NCBI RefSeq assembly: GCF_030915385.1
Contig: NZ_CP133268.1
Coordinates: 3,198,001 to 3,262,000 of the forward strand
Direction of reading: 5' to 3'
DNA from: Neobacillus sp. PS3-12
GTDB lineage: Bacteria > Bacillota > Bacilli > Bacillales > Cytobacillaceae
DNA: 64,000 nucleotides
The position numbers and the translations under genes were made by a program. The number at the start of each line of letters is the position of its first letter. The first letter of the stretch is position 1. Under the pieces are notes generated by a model. The model was given only the letters and a program-made list of their open reading frames with translations. It was not told where the DNA came from and ran no database searches. Below are positions 10,450 through 20,889 of the stretch, piece by piece.

Positions 10450-10463
10450 TGAAATCGGTTTCA
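10450..10463. promoter_or_regulatory. cre box (CcpA catabolite repression site)
   Basis: TGAAATCGGTTTCA fits the Bacillus cre consensus TGWAANCGNTNWCA at every position and is itself a near-perfect palindrome. It lies about 150 bp before the first permease gene and just past the upstream terminator, where CcpA binding would repress the fructan transport genes when glucose is present. Confidence 0.8.
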
Positions 10464-10612
10464 AATACCGAAAATATTCAACGTCTAAATCCAAAGATAT
10501 TGAAATCTAGTCTTTCGTTATTTTGATAAATTAAAAATATGAAAGAGAACATGAGTATAGGGGGTAAGTAACTAAGAAAAAGGCCTAATTAGTTTGAAAA
10601 GGAGGAACCGTT

Positions 10613-11584
10613 GTGGAGCAAGTGTACCAAAAGTTAGAAAGCAGTGAAAGCAAGTTAATAAAAGAAAAAGCGGGTACAAAGACTTCAAAAAAATTAAGAT
10701 ATATGAAAGAAAATTATCAATTATACCTATTTGTTTTACCTGCATTGGTACTTGTCATTATTTTTAAATACGTACCAATGTATGGTGCTTTAATAGCATT
10801 TAAAGATTTTAATCCTTTACAAGGTATAATGGGGAGCCCTTGGATTGGGGTAAAGAATTTTGAGAAATTCATGAGTACTCCCGATTTTATGAATCTATTA
10901 GGCAATACATTAAAATTAAGTGCATTTGGATTGCTTTTTGGCTTTCCTGTCCCCGTTATTTTAGCACTTATGCTCCATAGAATTAGAAGTGTTGTCCTGA
11001 AGAAAAACATTCAACTAATACTATATGCACCTAACTTTATATCCGTTGTAGTTGTTGTAGGGATTGTCTTTATCATGTTATCTCCAGTTGGACCGATCAA
11101 TCATATTATTAATTTATTCGGCGGTAAGTCGATCGATTTTATGACCGAACCTGGTTTCTTTAGGTCCATTTACATTATAAGTGATATTTGGCAATTCGCC
11201 GGCTGGGCTTCTGTTGTATATCTGGCAGCACTTGCAAACGTAAGCCAAGATTTAATTGACGCGGCAAAAATGGATGGAGCAAATATCTTTAAACAGATTA
11301 TTCATATCGATTTGCCTACAATTAAACCGATTATGGTGATTCAGTTTATATTGGCTGCCGGAAATATTATGAGCATTGGATTTGAAAAGGCATATCTATT
11401 GCAAACTTCAATGAATATTCCTTCTTCGGAGATATTGCCAACCTATGTTTTTAAAATAGGGTTGCAAATGGGTGACTATGGATATTCAACAGCAATTGGA
11501 TTATTTAACTCTGTTATTAATGTCATCTTACTATTAACGGTTAACAAAATAGTGAAACGGTTAAACGAAGGAGAAGGTTTATAA
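10613..11584 (+). CDS. LplB-type ABC sugar permease
   Basis: 323 residues starting at GTG with an AGGAGG ribosome site a few bases before. Six hydrophobic helices and the binding-protein-dependent permease loop (AALANVSQDLIDAAKMDGAN, the EAA motif) are visible, with the LplB-like opening LFVLPALVLVIIFKYVPMYG. It is one half of the membrane channel of a CUT1-type oligosaccharide importer. It is followed by the second permease and a lipoprotein, giving an LplB-YtcP-LplA order. No ATPase is encoded in this operon; the MsmX-like gene at 20890 could supply it. Confidence 0.88.
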   Translation: MEQVYQKLESSESKLIKEKAGTKTSKKLRYMKENYQLYLFVLPALVLVIIFKYVPMYGALIAFKDFNPLQGIMGSPWIGVKNFEKFMSTPDFMNLLGNTLKLSAFGLLFGFPVPVILALMLHRIRSVVLKKNIQLILYAPNFISVVVVVGIVFIMLSPVGPINHIINLFGGKSIDFMTEPGFFRSIYIISDIWQFAGWASVVYLAALANVSQDLIDAAKMDGANIFKQIIHIDLPTIKPIMVIQFILAAGNIMSIGFEKAYLLQTSMNIPSSEILPTYVFKIGLQMGDYGYSTAIGLFNSVINVILLLTVNKIVKRLNEGEGL

Positions 11585-11607
11585 ATAAAAGAAACGGGGT
11601 GAATTTC

Positions 11608-12492
11608 ATGTTTAAACAACAAACGAAGACAGATAAGATCATCTTAACAACAAACGGGATCATCATGACATTAATCGTTCTAGCTGTTTTAGGACCATTA
11701 ATCTATGTTGTAATGGCATCGTTTACAAACCCAAATACTTTATTGAACAGCGGGTTAACCTTAAATCCAGCTAAATGGACCTTCCAGGGTTATTTGAGAG
11801 TATTTAAAGATGGGTCTATTTTAACGGGATTTAGAAATTCATTGTTTTATTCAACTGCATTTTCAATCATTTCGGTTTCTATAACTGTACTTGCAGCTTA
11901 TCCTTTATCAAGAAAGGATTTTGTTGGAAGAAAAGTTATTATGACCATATTTATTATTACCATGTTCTTCGGCGGGGGGTTAATACCAACATATCTATTA
12001 GTGAAAAATTTGAATATGCTGGATACCATTTGGGCGATTTTATTACCTGGAGCTGTAAACGTTTGGAACATTATATTAGCAAGAGCTTATTTTCAGGGGA
12101 TACCAAATGAATTAAGGGAAGCAGCGGTCATCGATGGTACATCAGAAATGCAATATTTCTTTCGAATTTTACTTCCTTTAAGCAAACCTATTATTGCCGT
12201 TCTAGTATTATATCAATTTGTTGGTCAATGGAACTCCTATTTTGATGCCATGATCTATCTTAAAAGTGATAATTTACAGCCATTACAGATTGTACTTCGA
12301 TCTATTCTCGTTCAAATGCAGCCAAGACCTGGAATGTTTGAAGATGCACAAAATACTGCACAGCTGCAACAGTTAGCAGAAATGGTCAAGTATGCTTGTA
12401 TTGTTATTTCAAGTTTGCCATTAATTTTAATCTATCCTTTCTTCCAAAAGTACTTTGAAAAAGGAGTAATGGTAGGCTCTATTAAAGGTTAA
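11608..12492 (+). CDS. YtcP-type ABC sugar permease
   Basis: About 294 residues with six membrane helices and the EAA loop GIPNELREAAVIDGTSEMQYF. The opening (GPLIYVVMASFTNPNTLL) and the C-terminal KYFEKGVMVGSIKG are typical of the YtcP/AraQ-like partner of LplB permeases. I chose the ATG at 11608 because the GGGGTGA ribosome site ends just before it; an in-frame GTG at 11599 lies inside that site. It forms the channel with the preceding permease in the cytoplasmic membrane. Confidence 0.87.
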   Translation: MFKQQTKTDKIILTTNGIIMTLIVLAVLGPLIYVVMASFTNPNTLLNSGLTLNPAKWTFQGYLRVFKDGSILTGFRNSLFYSTAFSIISVSITVLAAYPLSRKDFVGRKVIMTIFIITMFFGGGLIPTYLLVKNLNMLDTIWAILLPGAVNVWNIILARAYFQGIPNELREAAVIDGTSEMQYFFRILLPLSKPIIAVLVLYQFVGQWNSYFDAMIYLKSDNLQPLQIVLRSILVQMQPRPGMFEDAQNTAQLQQLAEMVKYACIVISSLPLILIYPFFQKYFEKGVMVGSIKG

Positions 12493-12534
12493 ATCAATAG
12501 AGTTAAATAAACTATTTTAAAGGGTGGTTTTCCA

Positions 12535-14163
12535 ATGAAAAGAACGAAAAAAATCAGTCTTTTAACATCCACTGCATTAGCTGCCTGCTTAATGATAGCA
12601 GGATGTTCAAGTTCAACTTCAAGTAACGGTGCAAAAGGGCAGAATTCGTCACCAAATTATGGTCTTAAAAATATAACATTACCATTAAAAAAGCAAGTTA
12701 CTTTAAAATTCCTTACCCAAAGTTCGCCTTTAGCACCTAAAGATCCTAATAAAAAATTAATCTGGCAAAGGTTTGAAAAGGATACAAATATTCATATTGA
12801 TTGGACGAATTATACTTCGGATCAATTTCCGGATAAAAGAAATTTGGAGCTGGCCAGTGGTGACTTACCAGACGCTATCTTTCATGCTGGTTTAAGTGAT
12901 AATGATATCCTGAGATATGCAAAGCAAGGCGTGATTATTCCAGTAGAGGGTTTAATTAACAAAGATATGCCAAATCTGAAGAAAATTCTTGATACCCATC
13001 CACAATATAAAAAATTAATTACAGCTTCTGATGGTCATATTTATTCCTTCCCGTGGATTGAGGAGCTGGGAACGGGTAAAGAAGCCATTCAAGCTCTAGA
13101 TGACATTCCATGGATCAATAAGAAATGGCTGGATGAATTAGGGTTGAAAATGCCAACCACTACAGATGAGTTAGAAAAAGTACTACTTGCTTTTAAAGAA
13201 AAAGCTCCAGCAGGTACCAATACTGTTCCAATGTCCTTCATGATCAACCATGGCGGCGAAGATCCAGCCATGTTATTGGGAGCATTTGGAATGGGTGATA
13301 ATGATGACCACTATATGGTAAATGAAGACCAAAAAGTTGTCTATTCTGCAAGCCAACCTGGATATGAAAAGGGAATTGAATGGCTTCACAAACTGCAGAC
13401 AGAAGGTTTAATCGACAAAGAAGCCTTTACCCAAGATTGGAATACCTATGTTGCAAAGGGGAAAAACCAACGTTACGGATTATACTTTACTTGGGACAGA
13501 GCAAATATTTCAGGGAATAATGAAGACTATGTTCCACTGCCGCCATTAAAAGGTCCAGACGGAACTGTCAATGTACCTAGATCAAATGGGTATGGTTTTG
13601 ACAGAGGCAGAATGGTCATTACAAGTGCAAACAAGAATCTGGATTTAACAGCTAAGTGGATTGATAAAGTCTATGAACCAATTCAATCCGTACAAAATAA
13701 CTGGGGTACTTATGGCGATAAAACGCAACAAAATATTTTCGAGCTTACAAGTGCAGGTACTTTAAAACATTTACCACTTAACGGCACAGCACCTGTAGAA
13801 TTAAGACAGAAAACAAGCGTAGACGGTCCTTTGGCTGTATTGAATGAATACTATGGAACAGTAACGACGAAGCCGGATGATGCTGCGTGGAGATTGGATA
13901 TTTTGCATAACATCTATGTACCAGCAATGAAATCAACGTATAATTATCCTCCGATATTCCTGGACAAGGATAGTCAAGATCAATTAACACAACTTGAGAC
14001 AGTAGTGAAGCCTTATGTAGAAAGAATGAAAGCGGAATGGATTTTAAAAGGCGGCATTGAATCACAATGGAATGACTATTTAAAAACTTTGGACAAAGAC
14101 GGTCTTTCCAAGATTCTTACTATTAAACAACAAGCTTATGATAAATATAATTCAGGAAAATAA
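12535..14163 (+). CDS. LplA-type sugar-binding lipoprotein
   Basis: 542 residues. The signal peptide ends in the lipobox MIAGCSSS, so Cys23 would be lipidated after cleavage. The mature part shows a large family-1 binding-protein fold (LKFLTQSSPLAPKDPNKK, FPDKRNLELASGDLPDAIFH, YVPLPPLKGPDGT). Length agrees with LplA-like proteins of about 500-560 residues. It captures the oligosaccharide outside the membrane and delivers it to the two permeases immediately upstream. A terminator follows, with fructokinase and a GH32 enzyme beyond it. Confidence 0.88.
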   Translation: MKRTKKISLLTSTALAACLMIAGCSSSTSSNGAKGQNSSPNYGLKNITLPLKKQVTLKFLTQSSPLAPKDPNKKLIWQRFEKDTNIHIDWTNYTSDQFPDKRNLELASGDLPDAIFHAGLSDNDILRYAKQGVIIPVEGLINKDMPNLKKILDTHPQYKKLITASDGHIYSFPWIEELGTGKEAIQALDDIPWINKKWLDELGLKMPTTTDELEKVLLAFKEKAPAGTNTVPMSFMINHGGEDPAMLLGAFGMGDNDDHYMVNEDQKVVYSASQPGYEKGIEWLHKLQTEGLIDKEAFTQDWNTYVAKGKNQRYGLYFTWDRANISGNNEDYVPLPPLKGPDGTVNVPRSNGYGFDRGRMVITSANKNLDLTAKWIDKVYEPIQSVQNNWGTYGDKTQQNIFELTSAGTLKHLPLNGTAPVELRQKTSVDGPLAVLNEYYGTVTTKPDDAAWRLDILHNIYVPAMKSTYNYPPIFLDKDSQDQLTQLETVVKPYVERMKAEWILKGGIESQWNDYLKTLDKDGLSKILTIKQQAYDKYNSGK

Positions 14164-14192
14164 GCTGTTAGTGGCAAATCTATTGAAGGACA

Positions 14193-14235
14193 AACAAGTT
14201 CGAACAGAATAAAATTTCTGTTCGGCTTGTTTTTA
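14193..14235 (+). terminator. rho-independent terminator after lplA-like gene
   Basis: CGAACAGAA pairs with TTCTGTTCG, extended by ACAAG/CTTGT, and is followed by TTTTT. It may reduce expression of the fructokinase and fructosidase genes relative to the transporter. Confidence 0.82.
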
Positions 14236-14264
14236 ATATCTGAGAATGTTAGGTGATGAACATA

Positions 14265-15251
14265 ATGTTTGATTGTATAGCATTAGGCGAAGTTTTAATC
14301 GATTTTACACCAGCAGGGAAATCCGAAACTGGGGAAGTCCGATTTGAACAAAATCCAGGAGGTGCCCCTGCAAATGTGCTTTGTGCATTAGCTAAGTTAG
14401 GCAAAAGAACAGCTTTTATCGGTAAAGTAGGTAATGATCAGTTTGGGCATTATTTAAATTCTGTTTTACAAAAAAATAAAGTCAACACTGATGGCGTCGT
14501 TTTCACTGAAGACATAAATACAACTTTAGCTTTTGTCCACCTAAACGATCAAGGGGATCGCTCTTTTAGTTTTTACCGCAACCCCGGAGCAGATATGTTG
14601 TTGCATGAAAGCGAATTAGACTTGGCGATGATTGGAAATTCTCGTATTTTCCATTTCGGATCCATTTCGATGACTCATGAGCCATCGGCATCTGCCACAT
14701 TAAAAGCAGTATCTTTTGCAAAGGAAAATGGTCTCCTTATTTCTTACGATCCTAACCTGAGAGTGAATCTTTGGAGTGATTTGAACCACGCAAAGAACAT
14801 GATTGAAATGGGATTGAAATACGCAGATATTTTAAAAATATCGGAGGAAGAACTTGAATTTATTACAGGAACAAAAGACCTTACTAAAGGCTCTGAATAT
14901 ATTTTTAGCCATTTTTCTACAAAACTAATTTTTGTTACGTTAGGGTCAAAGGGCTGTTTTTACCGGTTAGGTCATGAAACCGGTAAATGCAGCGGATATG
15001 AGATAGAGTCAATCGATACAACCGGCGCGGGAGATGCTTTTTTGGCTGGTGTTTTATATCAAATTATTGAAAAAAATAAAGTCATTACTGATTTGTCTTT
15101 AAAAGATGTAGAACAAATGGTTTCATTTGCTAATGCAGTAGGAGCCCTTGCCACAACAAAAAAAGGTGCTATACCTGCCATGCCTACATTGGAAGAAATT
15201 CTTTCATTATATAAGAAGACAATTTGTGTTAAAGAGGGGATTGAATCTTAA
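14265..15251 (+). CDS. PfkB-family fructokinase
   Basis: About 328 residues. Early motif [15 protein letters not shown] and the catalytic motif [14 protein letters not shown] are the two PfkB signatures, and GEVLIDFTP at the N-terminus is typical of bacterial fructokinases. It phosphorylates free fructose in the cytoplasm to fructose 6-phosphate. The ribosome site AGGTGA (14251-14256) best fits the ATG at 14265; in-frame GTG/ATG codons at 14253/14256 overlap it. The stop codon overlaps the start of the GH32 gene (TAATGA), indicating translational coupling: the hydrolase frees fructose and this enzyme traps it. Confidence 0.88.
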   Translation: MFDCIALGEVLIDFTPAGKSETGEVRFEQNPGGAPANVLCALAKLGKRTAFIGKVGNDQFGHYLNSVLQKNKVNTDGVVFTEDINTTLAFVHLNDQGDRSFSFYRNPGADMLLHESELDLAMIGNSRIFHFGSISMTHEPSASATLKAVSFAKENGLLISYDPNLRVNLWSDLNHAKNMIEMGLKYADILKISEEELEFITGTKDLTKGSEYIFSHFSTKLIFVTLGSKGCFYRLGHETGKCSGYEIESIDTTGAGDAFLAGVLYQIIEKNKVITDLSLKDVEQMVSFANAVGALATTKKGAIPAMPTLEEILSLYKKTICVKEGIES

Positions 15252-16725
15252 TGAATAGAATAGTAGTTAAAGAAAAATTTCGTCCGCAGTTTCACTTTTC
15301 ACCTGAATCCAACTGGATGAATGATCCAAATGGAATGGTCTATTATGATGGAGAGTACCATTTATTCTACCAGTACCATCCTTTCGGTACGACATGGGGA
15401 CCAATGCATTGGGGACATGCGGTTAGTAAAGATTTGATTCATTGGGACCACCTTCCGATAGCGCTGGCTCCTGATGAGAATGGGGCAATTTTTCCGGGAG
15501 TGCTGTTGTAGATTGGAATGATACAACAGGTTTTTTTAATGGCGAATCCGGACTTGTTGCGGTATTTACTCATGCAGATAATTTTCCAGACTCTGATCGT
15601 TCTAGACAGAGACAAAGTCTGGCCTATAGCACCGACAATGGTCGTACTTGGACTAAATATGACGGAAATCCAGTATTAGAAGATGAAAGTATAACTGATT
15701 TTCGAGATCCAAAAGTATTTTGGCATGAAGAATCAAATAAATGGGTTATGATTCTTGCGGCGGGAAATCATGTCCGTTTCTATACTTCCCAAGATTTAAA
15801 AACATGGGCTTTTGCAAGTGAATTTGGTAAAGAGGTGGGGTCCCATGCCGGTGTTTGGGAATGTCCGGACTTATTCAAATTATCGGTTAACGGAAATCCA
15901 AATCATAACAAGTGGGTAATGATCGTTAGTATTGGGAATGAATCCGCCTACGTAGAAGGATCGAGGACACAGTATTTCATTGGTGATTTTGATGGCTTAA
16001 CATTTGCAAATGATCATTGTGACGACACAATCCTTTGGCTGGATCACGGGAGAGATAATTATGCCGGTGTTACCTGGTCCGATATCCCAAGTGAAGACGG
16101 AAGACGTCTTTTTCTTGGCTGGATGAGCAATTGGAAATATGCGAATGAAACGCCAACCGATTCTTGGAGAAGCGCCATGACATTGCCACGTGAGTTAACC
16201 TTAACTGAAAGTTCCGAAGGAGTAAGACTAAAACAAACTCCAGTATCCGAACTCGAAAAAATTAGACAGGAAATATACTCCTTGCATGAATTCGTGCTTC
16301 AACCCAATCAAAACATATTGTCGGATGTATCCGGGGATCAGTTAGAAATTATTGCTGAATTTGAACTTGATTCAGCAACAGAATTTGGATTTAAACTTCG
16401 AAAATCAGATTCTGAGGAAACGATTATTGAATATGATGTCGCTGAGGAATCATTATTTGTTAATCGAACTACCTCTGGTTTGACGGATTTTAATGAGTAT
16501 TTCCCTTGTACACACAGTGCACCATTGTCAATTAAGAATAAACGGGTAAGACTGAGAATTTATGTAGACTGGTCTTCAGTGGAGATATTTGGAAATGATG
16601 GAGAAATGGTTATTACGGATCAAATTTTCCCTGATCCTGCAAGTAAAGGGTTAGAGTTATATACAAAAAATGGAAATGTGAAATTAGTCTCCTTATTAAT
16701 TTTCCAATTAGAATCAACTATATAA
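15251..16725 (+). pseudogene. GH32 fructosidase (sucrose/levan/inulin hydrolase), frameshifted
   Basis: The first frame (15251-15511) begins with the GH32 nucleophile motif NWMNDPNG. The second frame continues with [10 protein letters not shown], the FRDPKVFW stabiliser motif and the acid/base motif WECPDLF, and ends in a beta-sandwich tail (VDWSSVEIFGNDGE). A single missing T in the T run at about 15490-15494 would restore [11 protein letters not shown] and give about 491 residues, the usual size. No signal peptide is seen, so it would act in the cytoplasm on imported fructosyl oligosaccharides or sucrose. Whether the gene is truly broken depends on the reality of the one-base deletion. Confidence 0.87.
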
Positions 16726-16803
16726 TTTTCACATCTTAATTTTCAACCTTTCGATATATTGATTTACTTTAAAATTTTGGAAAGTTCAAATTAATTCCAA
16801 CCG

Positions 16804-16840
16804 AAATAAAGCAGTCTTGAAATGAAAGACTGCTTTATTT
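16804..16840 (+). terminator. rho-independent terminator after GH32 gene
   Basis: A 15-bp inverted repeat (AAATAAAGCAGTCTT and its complement) with a 7-base loop closes the fructan operon. Confidence 0.85.
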
Positions 16841-16970
16841 ACTCATCTTTAACGTTAATATCGTCATATTGTTGTGACTTTTCCTTAATGGAGAGATTAA
16901 TTGTTTTATGTTTCTAAGTCATTTTTTCTAACTCGCATTGAGTTGAAATCCAACAATTGAGGTGAATTGT

Positions 16971-17222
16971 TTGAAATCAAATAAAGAGATCCTTGAAGAT
17001 TTAACAAGAGAATTACTTCGCATTGGTTCAACTACTCAAAAAGATTATGATTCGTTAAAGAAGAAGGGACAAGTTTACAGCACGACCATTTGCCGTCGCT
17101 TGAAATTAAGCTGGCCAGAAGTTGTCAAAGTCACTTGTGTTAAAGCTCATGATTCTATTTCAGGGAGCGTCATTCGTAAAAGTTTAAGAGGGACATATAT
17201 AGAAAATGATGTTCCCAAGTAA
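16971..17222 (+). CDS. small uncharacterised protein upstream of ABC exporter
   Basis: 83 residues if TTG at 16971 is used, which is well placed after GAGGTGA; an in-frame GTG at 16962 overlaps that site. The charged sequence (KEILEDLTRELLRIGSTTQK, then YSTTICRRLKLSWPEVVKV) looks helical and DNA-binding-like, and faintly recalls repeats found beside homing endonucleases. No terminator separates it from the exporter genes 76 bp downstream, so it may be a leader gene or regulator of them. I do not recognise the family. Confidence 0.5.
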   Translation: MKSNKEILEDLTRELLRIGSTTQKDYDSLKKKGQVYSTTICRRLKLSWPEVVKVTCVKAHDSISGSVIRKSLRGTYIENDVPK

Positions 17223-17298
17223 TCATGAATCTTGCTTTAGAACTCTGATCAATTTTTTGTATATAGGCTTATAGCACATAAGGAAGGGGGAGAGGATC

Positions 17299-19067
17299 AT
17301 GCATAGTATGCGATGGGCGTGGGGCTATATACGAAATTATCGGGTTAGATTATTCTTAAGTCTTTCATTGTCATTATTTATTTCAGCACTTAATATGGTT
17401 AATCCTTATGTTGCAGGAAAAATTGTGGATAAAGTTATTTTTGAACATCAAGAACATTTATTATTACCCCTTTTAACGACCATGATTGGAGTTACGATCG
17501 TTAAAACTGTTATTCGTTATAATTATCAATTATCGTTCGAGCGTATTTCGCAAGGTGTCATTTTTAGAATTAGAGAACAGTTGTATGATCGGCTTCACCA
17601 GTTAGATTTTAGCTTTTATGATCGAACCAAAACGGGAGACATTATGTCCCGGATGACAGGTGACTTGGAAGCGGTCCGACATTTTATTTCTTGGGTCATT
17701 TATATGATTTTTGAAAACTTTACAATTTTGATTTTTGCGATTGTGTTCATGTTTTCTATTCATCCGCCGTTAGCCTTAACCATGCTGATCATTACCCCAA
17801 TTAGCGGCTTTTTTGCATACAAGTTAACCTTCTCAGTTAAACCGACTTTTTCAGAAATAAGAGAACAGTTTGCAAGGTTAAATTCCGTTGTACAGGAAAA
17901 CATTAGCGGAAACAGAGTGGTTAAAGCCTTTGCTAAAGAAGACTATGAAACTGAAAAATTTTCCGTTCAAAATAAAGAATTCAAAGAGAAGAACATTAAC
18001 TCCGCGCAAGTTTGGGAAAAATATTTACCTGTACTCGATTCACTTGCCGGGTATTTTCTGTTGCCATGATATTTGTAGGGGGATTTATGGTGATTAAAGG
18101 CTCTATTACCATAGGAAAGTTGGTCACATTTAACTCCTTGCTATGGGCATTAAACAACCCGATGCGAATGGCGGGCTGGTTGATTAATGATGTCCAACGG
18201 TTCATTGCTTCAGCAGAAAAAGTGGAAGAATTATTAAACACTGAGTCTAAAATAAAGAATCAAAATATTCGGTATAACGTAAAAAATTTCAAGGGTATCG
18301 TGGAGTTTGATCATGTCTCTTTTAACTATGGTGATGAACCTGTTTTAGAAGACATCAATTTTAAAGTGATTCCGGGGCAGACAGTAGGAATTATTGGTCC
18401 AACCGGTGCTGGAAAATCAACATTAGTAAATCTGCTAAGCAGGTTTTACGATACTACCGGCGGTGAGGTAAGAGTGGATGGAGTCAATGTAAGGGATTGG
18501 GACCTTCACCAATTAAGATGGAATATTGCCATGGTGATGCAGGATATTTTTCTCTACTCAGATACCATAGAGGGAAATATTGCTTACGGGAATCCCGAAG
18601 CGACGATTGAAGAAGTTCAATTAGCGGCAAAGGTTGCAGAAGCCCATGGGTTTATTTGTGAGCTTTCCAATGGTTACAATACGGTTGTCGGTGAACGCGG
18701 TGTCGGACTATCTGGAGGACAAAGACAGCGGATTGCACTTGCGCGTGCCATTCTTAAAGATCCAGCTATCCTAATCCTTGATGACACAACTTCAGCAGTG
18801 GATATGGAAACTGAGCTCAGAATCCAACATACGTTGAAGTCCATACTTCAAGAAAAAACTTGTTTTATTATTGCTCATCGAATTTCCTCTGTCATGGAAG
18901 CCGATTTAATCCTTGTAATGGAGAATGGAAGGATTATTGAAAAAGGAAAACACACGGAACTTCTAAAGAAAAAAGGCTATTATTCTCATGTGTTTAAAAA
19001 CCAATTTGGGAATTTTGATAATCCTGATCAAGGTAAGGAGGTGATCCATCTAAATGGGACGCAATAA
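17299..19067 (+). pseudogene. ABC exporter half-transporter, degenerate-site subunit, frameshifted
   Basis: The first frame (17299-18069) encodes helices 1-4 or so of an exporter membrane domain and ends in GYFLLP. The second frame continues as SVAMIFVGGFMVIKG to the end of an ATPase domain. One missing T in the run at 18054-18057 explains it; restored length is about 589 residues. The ATPase has Walker A GPTGAGKST, signature LSGGQRQR and Walker B ILILDDTTSAVD, where Asp replaces the catalytic Glu. That is the degenerate partner of heterodimeric multidrug exporters such as BmrCD. The next gene overlaps its end and supplies the other half. Confidence 0.85.
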
Positions 19068-20835
19068 ATTTGATGTAGACGAGGAGTTAGAATCTCCTTT
19101 TCGTTTTATTCATTTTAAGCGGTTGTACGTTTATTTAAAACCTTATAAAAAGTCGATTCTTTTTACAACTCTTATCATGCTGGTTTCCAGCGCTGCGAAT
19201 TTGATTGGACCATATTTAATTAAGCAAGCTATTGATGTAAAGATTCCTGGAAAAGACGTAGGAGGGTTAGGGATTTTAGCGGGAATTTATCTCATCTCCC
19301 TAGTGATTACCGGACTCTGTTTAAAATATAAGATTCGTATGATGACAGAAATTGGGCAAAGCGTCATTTTAAATATAAGAAAAAATTTGTTCACACACCT
19401 GCAAAAACTATCTTTTTCTTTTTATGACAGTAAACCGCATGGGAAAATCTTGGTCCGGGTTGTCAACTACGTTAATTCTCTAAGTGATTTGCTTTCAAAT
19501 GGCTTAATTAATTTAATTACCGATCTTTTTAGTCTTTTTGTCATTTTAGGTTTCATGTTTTCAATTAATGTTAGGCTGACATTGCTGTCGATGGCGGGTT
19601 TTCCGTTCCTTGCTATCGTTATCTTTTTTATTAAAAATGCCCAGCGGAAAGCGTGGCAAAATTTGAGCAACAAGCAATCAAATATGAATGCTTATATTCA
19701 TGAAAGTATTAATGGGATCAAAGTAACCCAGGCTTTTTCTAGGGAGGATGAAAATAAGCGAATATTCCGAGATGTATCGGAAAGCTATCGTACTGCGTGG
19801 ATGAAAGCGGTCAAAATTCAATTTCTTCTATGGCCATCCATTGAGAATCTTTCAACCCTTACCGTTTCATTTATCTATATTATGGGTATCTCTCTGATTA
19901 GCCATGGAGTGACGGTTGGAGCTTTAATTGCTTTTGTTGGATACATCGGAATGTTTTGGACTCCTTTAACGAATATCGGAAACTTTTATAATGCGATCAT
20001 TAATGCAACCGCCTATTTGGAAAGGATTTTTGAGACGATGGATGAAGAGCCTGCCATTCTTAGTGATCCCAAAGCTGTTGGTCTTCCGGACATTAAAGGG
20101 AATGTTGAATTTAAAAATGTAGTATTTGGTTATGAGGGGGAGGAAAAAGTCCTTGACAATATTAATTTTTGCGTTAAGCCTGGAGAAACGATAGCCCTTG
20201 TAGGTGCAACAGGTTCAGGTAAGACTACAATTGTCAGCTTGATTAGCCGTTTCTATAATATCAATGCAGGAAAAATAGAAATCGACGGTATTGATATAAA
20301 AACTGTAACCATCCCGTCTCTTCGTAAGCAAATGGGTGTCATGCTTCAGGATCCATTCATTTTTTCTGGGACCATTATGGATAATATCCGCTATGGACGC
20401 TTGGATGCAACAGATGAAGAAGTGATTGAAGCTGCAAAATCAGTGCAGGCGCATCAGTTTATCAGCAGATTGAAGGATGGATATTTAACGGAAGTGAACG
20501 AAAGAGGAACCAGACTTTCCAATGGACAAAGGCAGCTGATCTCTTTTGCCAGAGCGTTATTGGCAGATCCCAAAATATTAATTCTGGATGAGGCAACCTC
20601 ATCAATTGATTCAGAAACGGAGCTTGCGTTACAAAAAGGGCTTGAGAGGCTGCTTTTAGGCAGAACCTCCTTTATTATTGCTCACCGGCTTTCGACCATT
20701 CAAAATGCAACCCGAATTCTAGTGATTGATAAGGGTAGAATCATAGAAGAAGGAGCTCACCAAGTGTTACTCAATAAGAAGGGGCATTATTGGAAGCTAT
20801 ATATTTCACAATTTATATCCTCAGCGGTTGGATGA
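19054..20835 (+). CDS. ABC exporter half-transporter, catalytic subunit
   Basis: 593 residues: six-helix exporter domain (about 25-330) and ATPase domain with Walker A GATGSGKTT, Walker B ILILDEATSSID with the catalytic Glu, and an altered signature LSNGQRQL. Its Glu combined with the LSGGQ of the upstream subunit would make the active site, while its LSNGQ and the partner's Asp make the inactive one. This complementarity argues for an obligate heterodimer in the membrane, exporting drugs or lipophilic compounds. It overlaps the preceding gene by 14 bp and has AAGGAGGTG just upstream of its start. Confidence 0.9.
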   Translation: MGRNKFDVDEELESPFRFIHFKRLYVYLKPYKKSILFTTLIMLVSSAANLIGPYLIKQAIDVKIPGKDVGGLGILAGIYLISLVITGLCLKYKIRMMTEIGQSVILNIRKNLFTHLQKLSFSFYDSKPHGKILVRVVNYVNSLSDLLSNGLINLITDLFSLFVILGFMFSINVRLTLLSMAGFPFLAIVIFFIKNAQRKAWQNLSNKQSNMNAYIHESINGIKVTQAFSREDENKRIFRDVSESYRTAWMKAVKIQFLLWPSIENLSTLTVSFIYIMGISLISHGVTVGALIAFVGYIGMFWTPLTNIGNFYNAIINATAYLERIFETMDEEPAILSDPKAVGLPDIKGNVEFKNVVFGYEGEEKVLDNINFCVKPGETIALVGATGSGKTTIVSLISRFYNINAGKIEIDGIDIKTVTIPSLRKQMGVMLQDPFIFSGTIMDNIRYGRLDATDEEVIEAAKSVQAHQFISRLKDGYLTEVNERGTRLSNGQRQLISFARALLADPKILILDEATSSIDSETELALQKGLERLLLGRTSFIIAHRLSTIQNATRILVIDKGRIIEEGAHQVLLNKKGHYWKLYISQFISSAVG

Positions 20836-20889
20836 TATGGAACATTTTCATTTGTTAAACCTAGAAAAAATTATAGGGAGGCTATCAAA

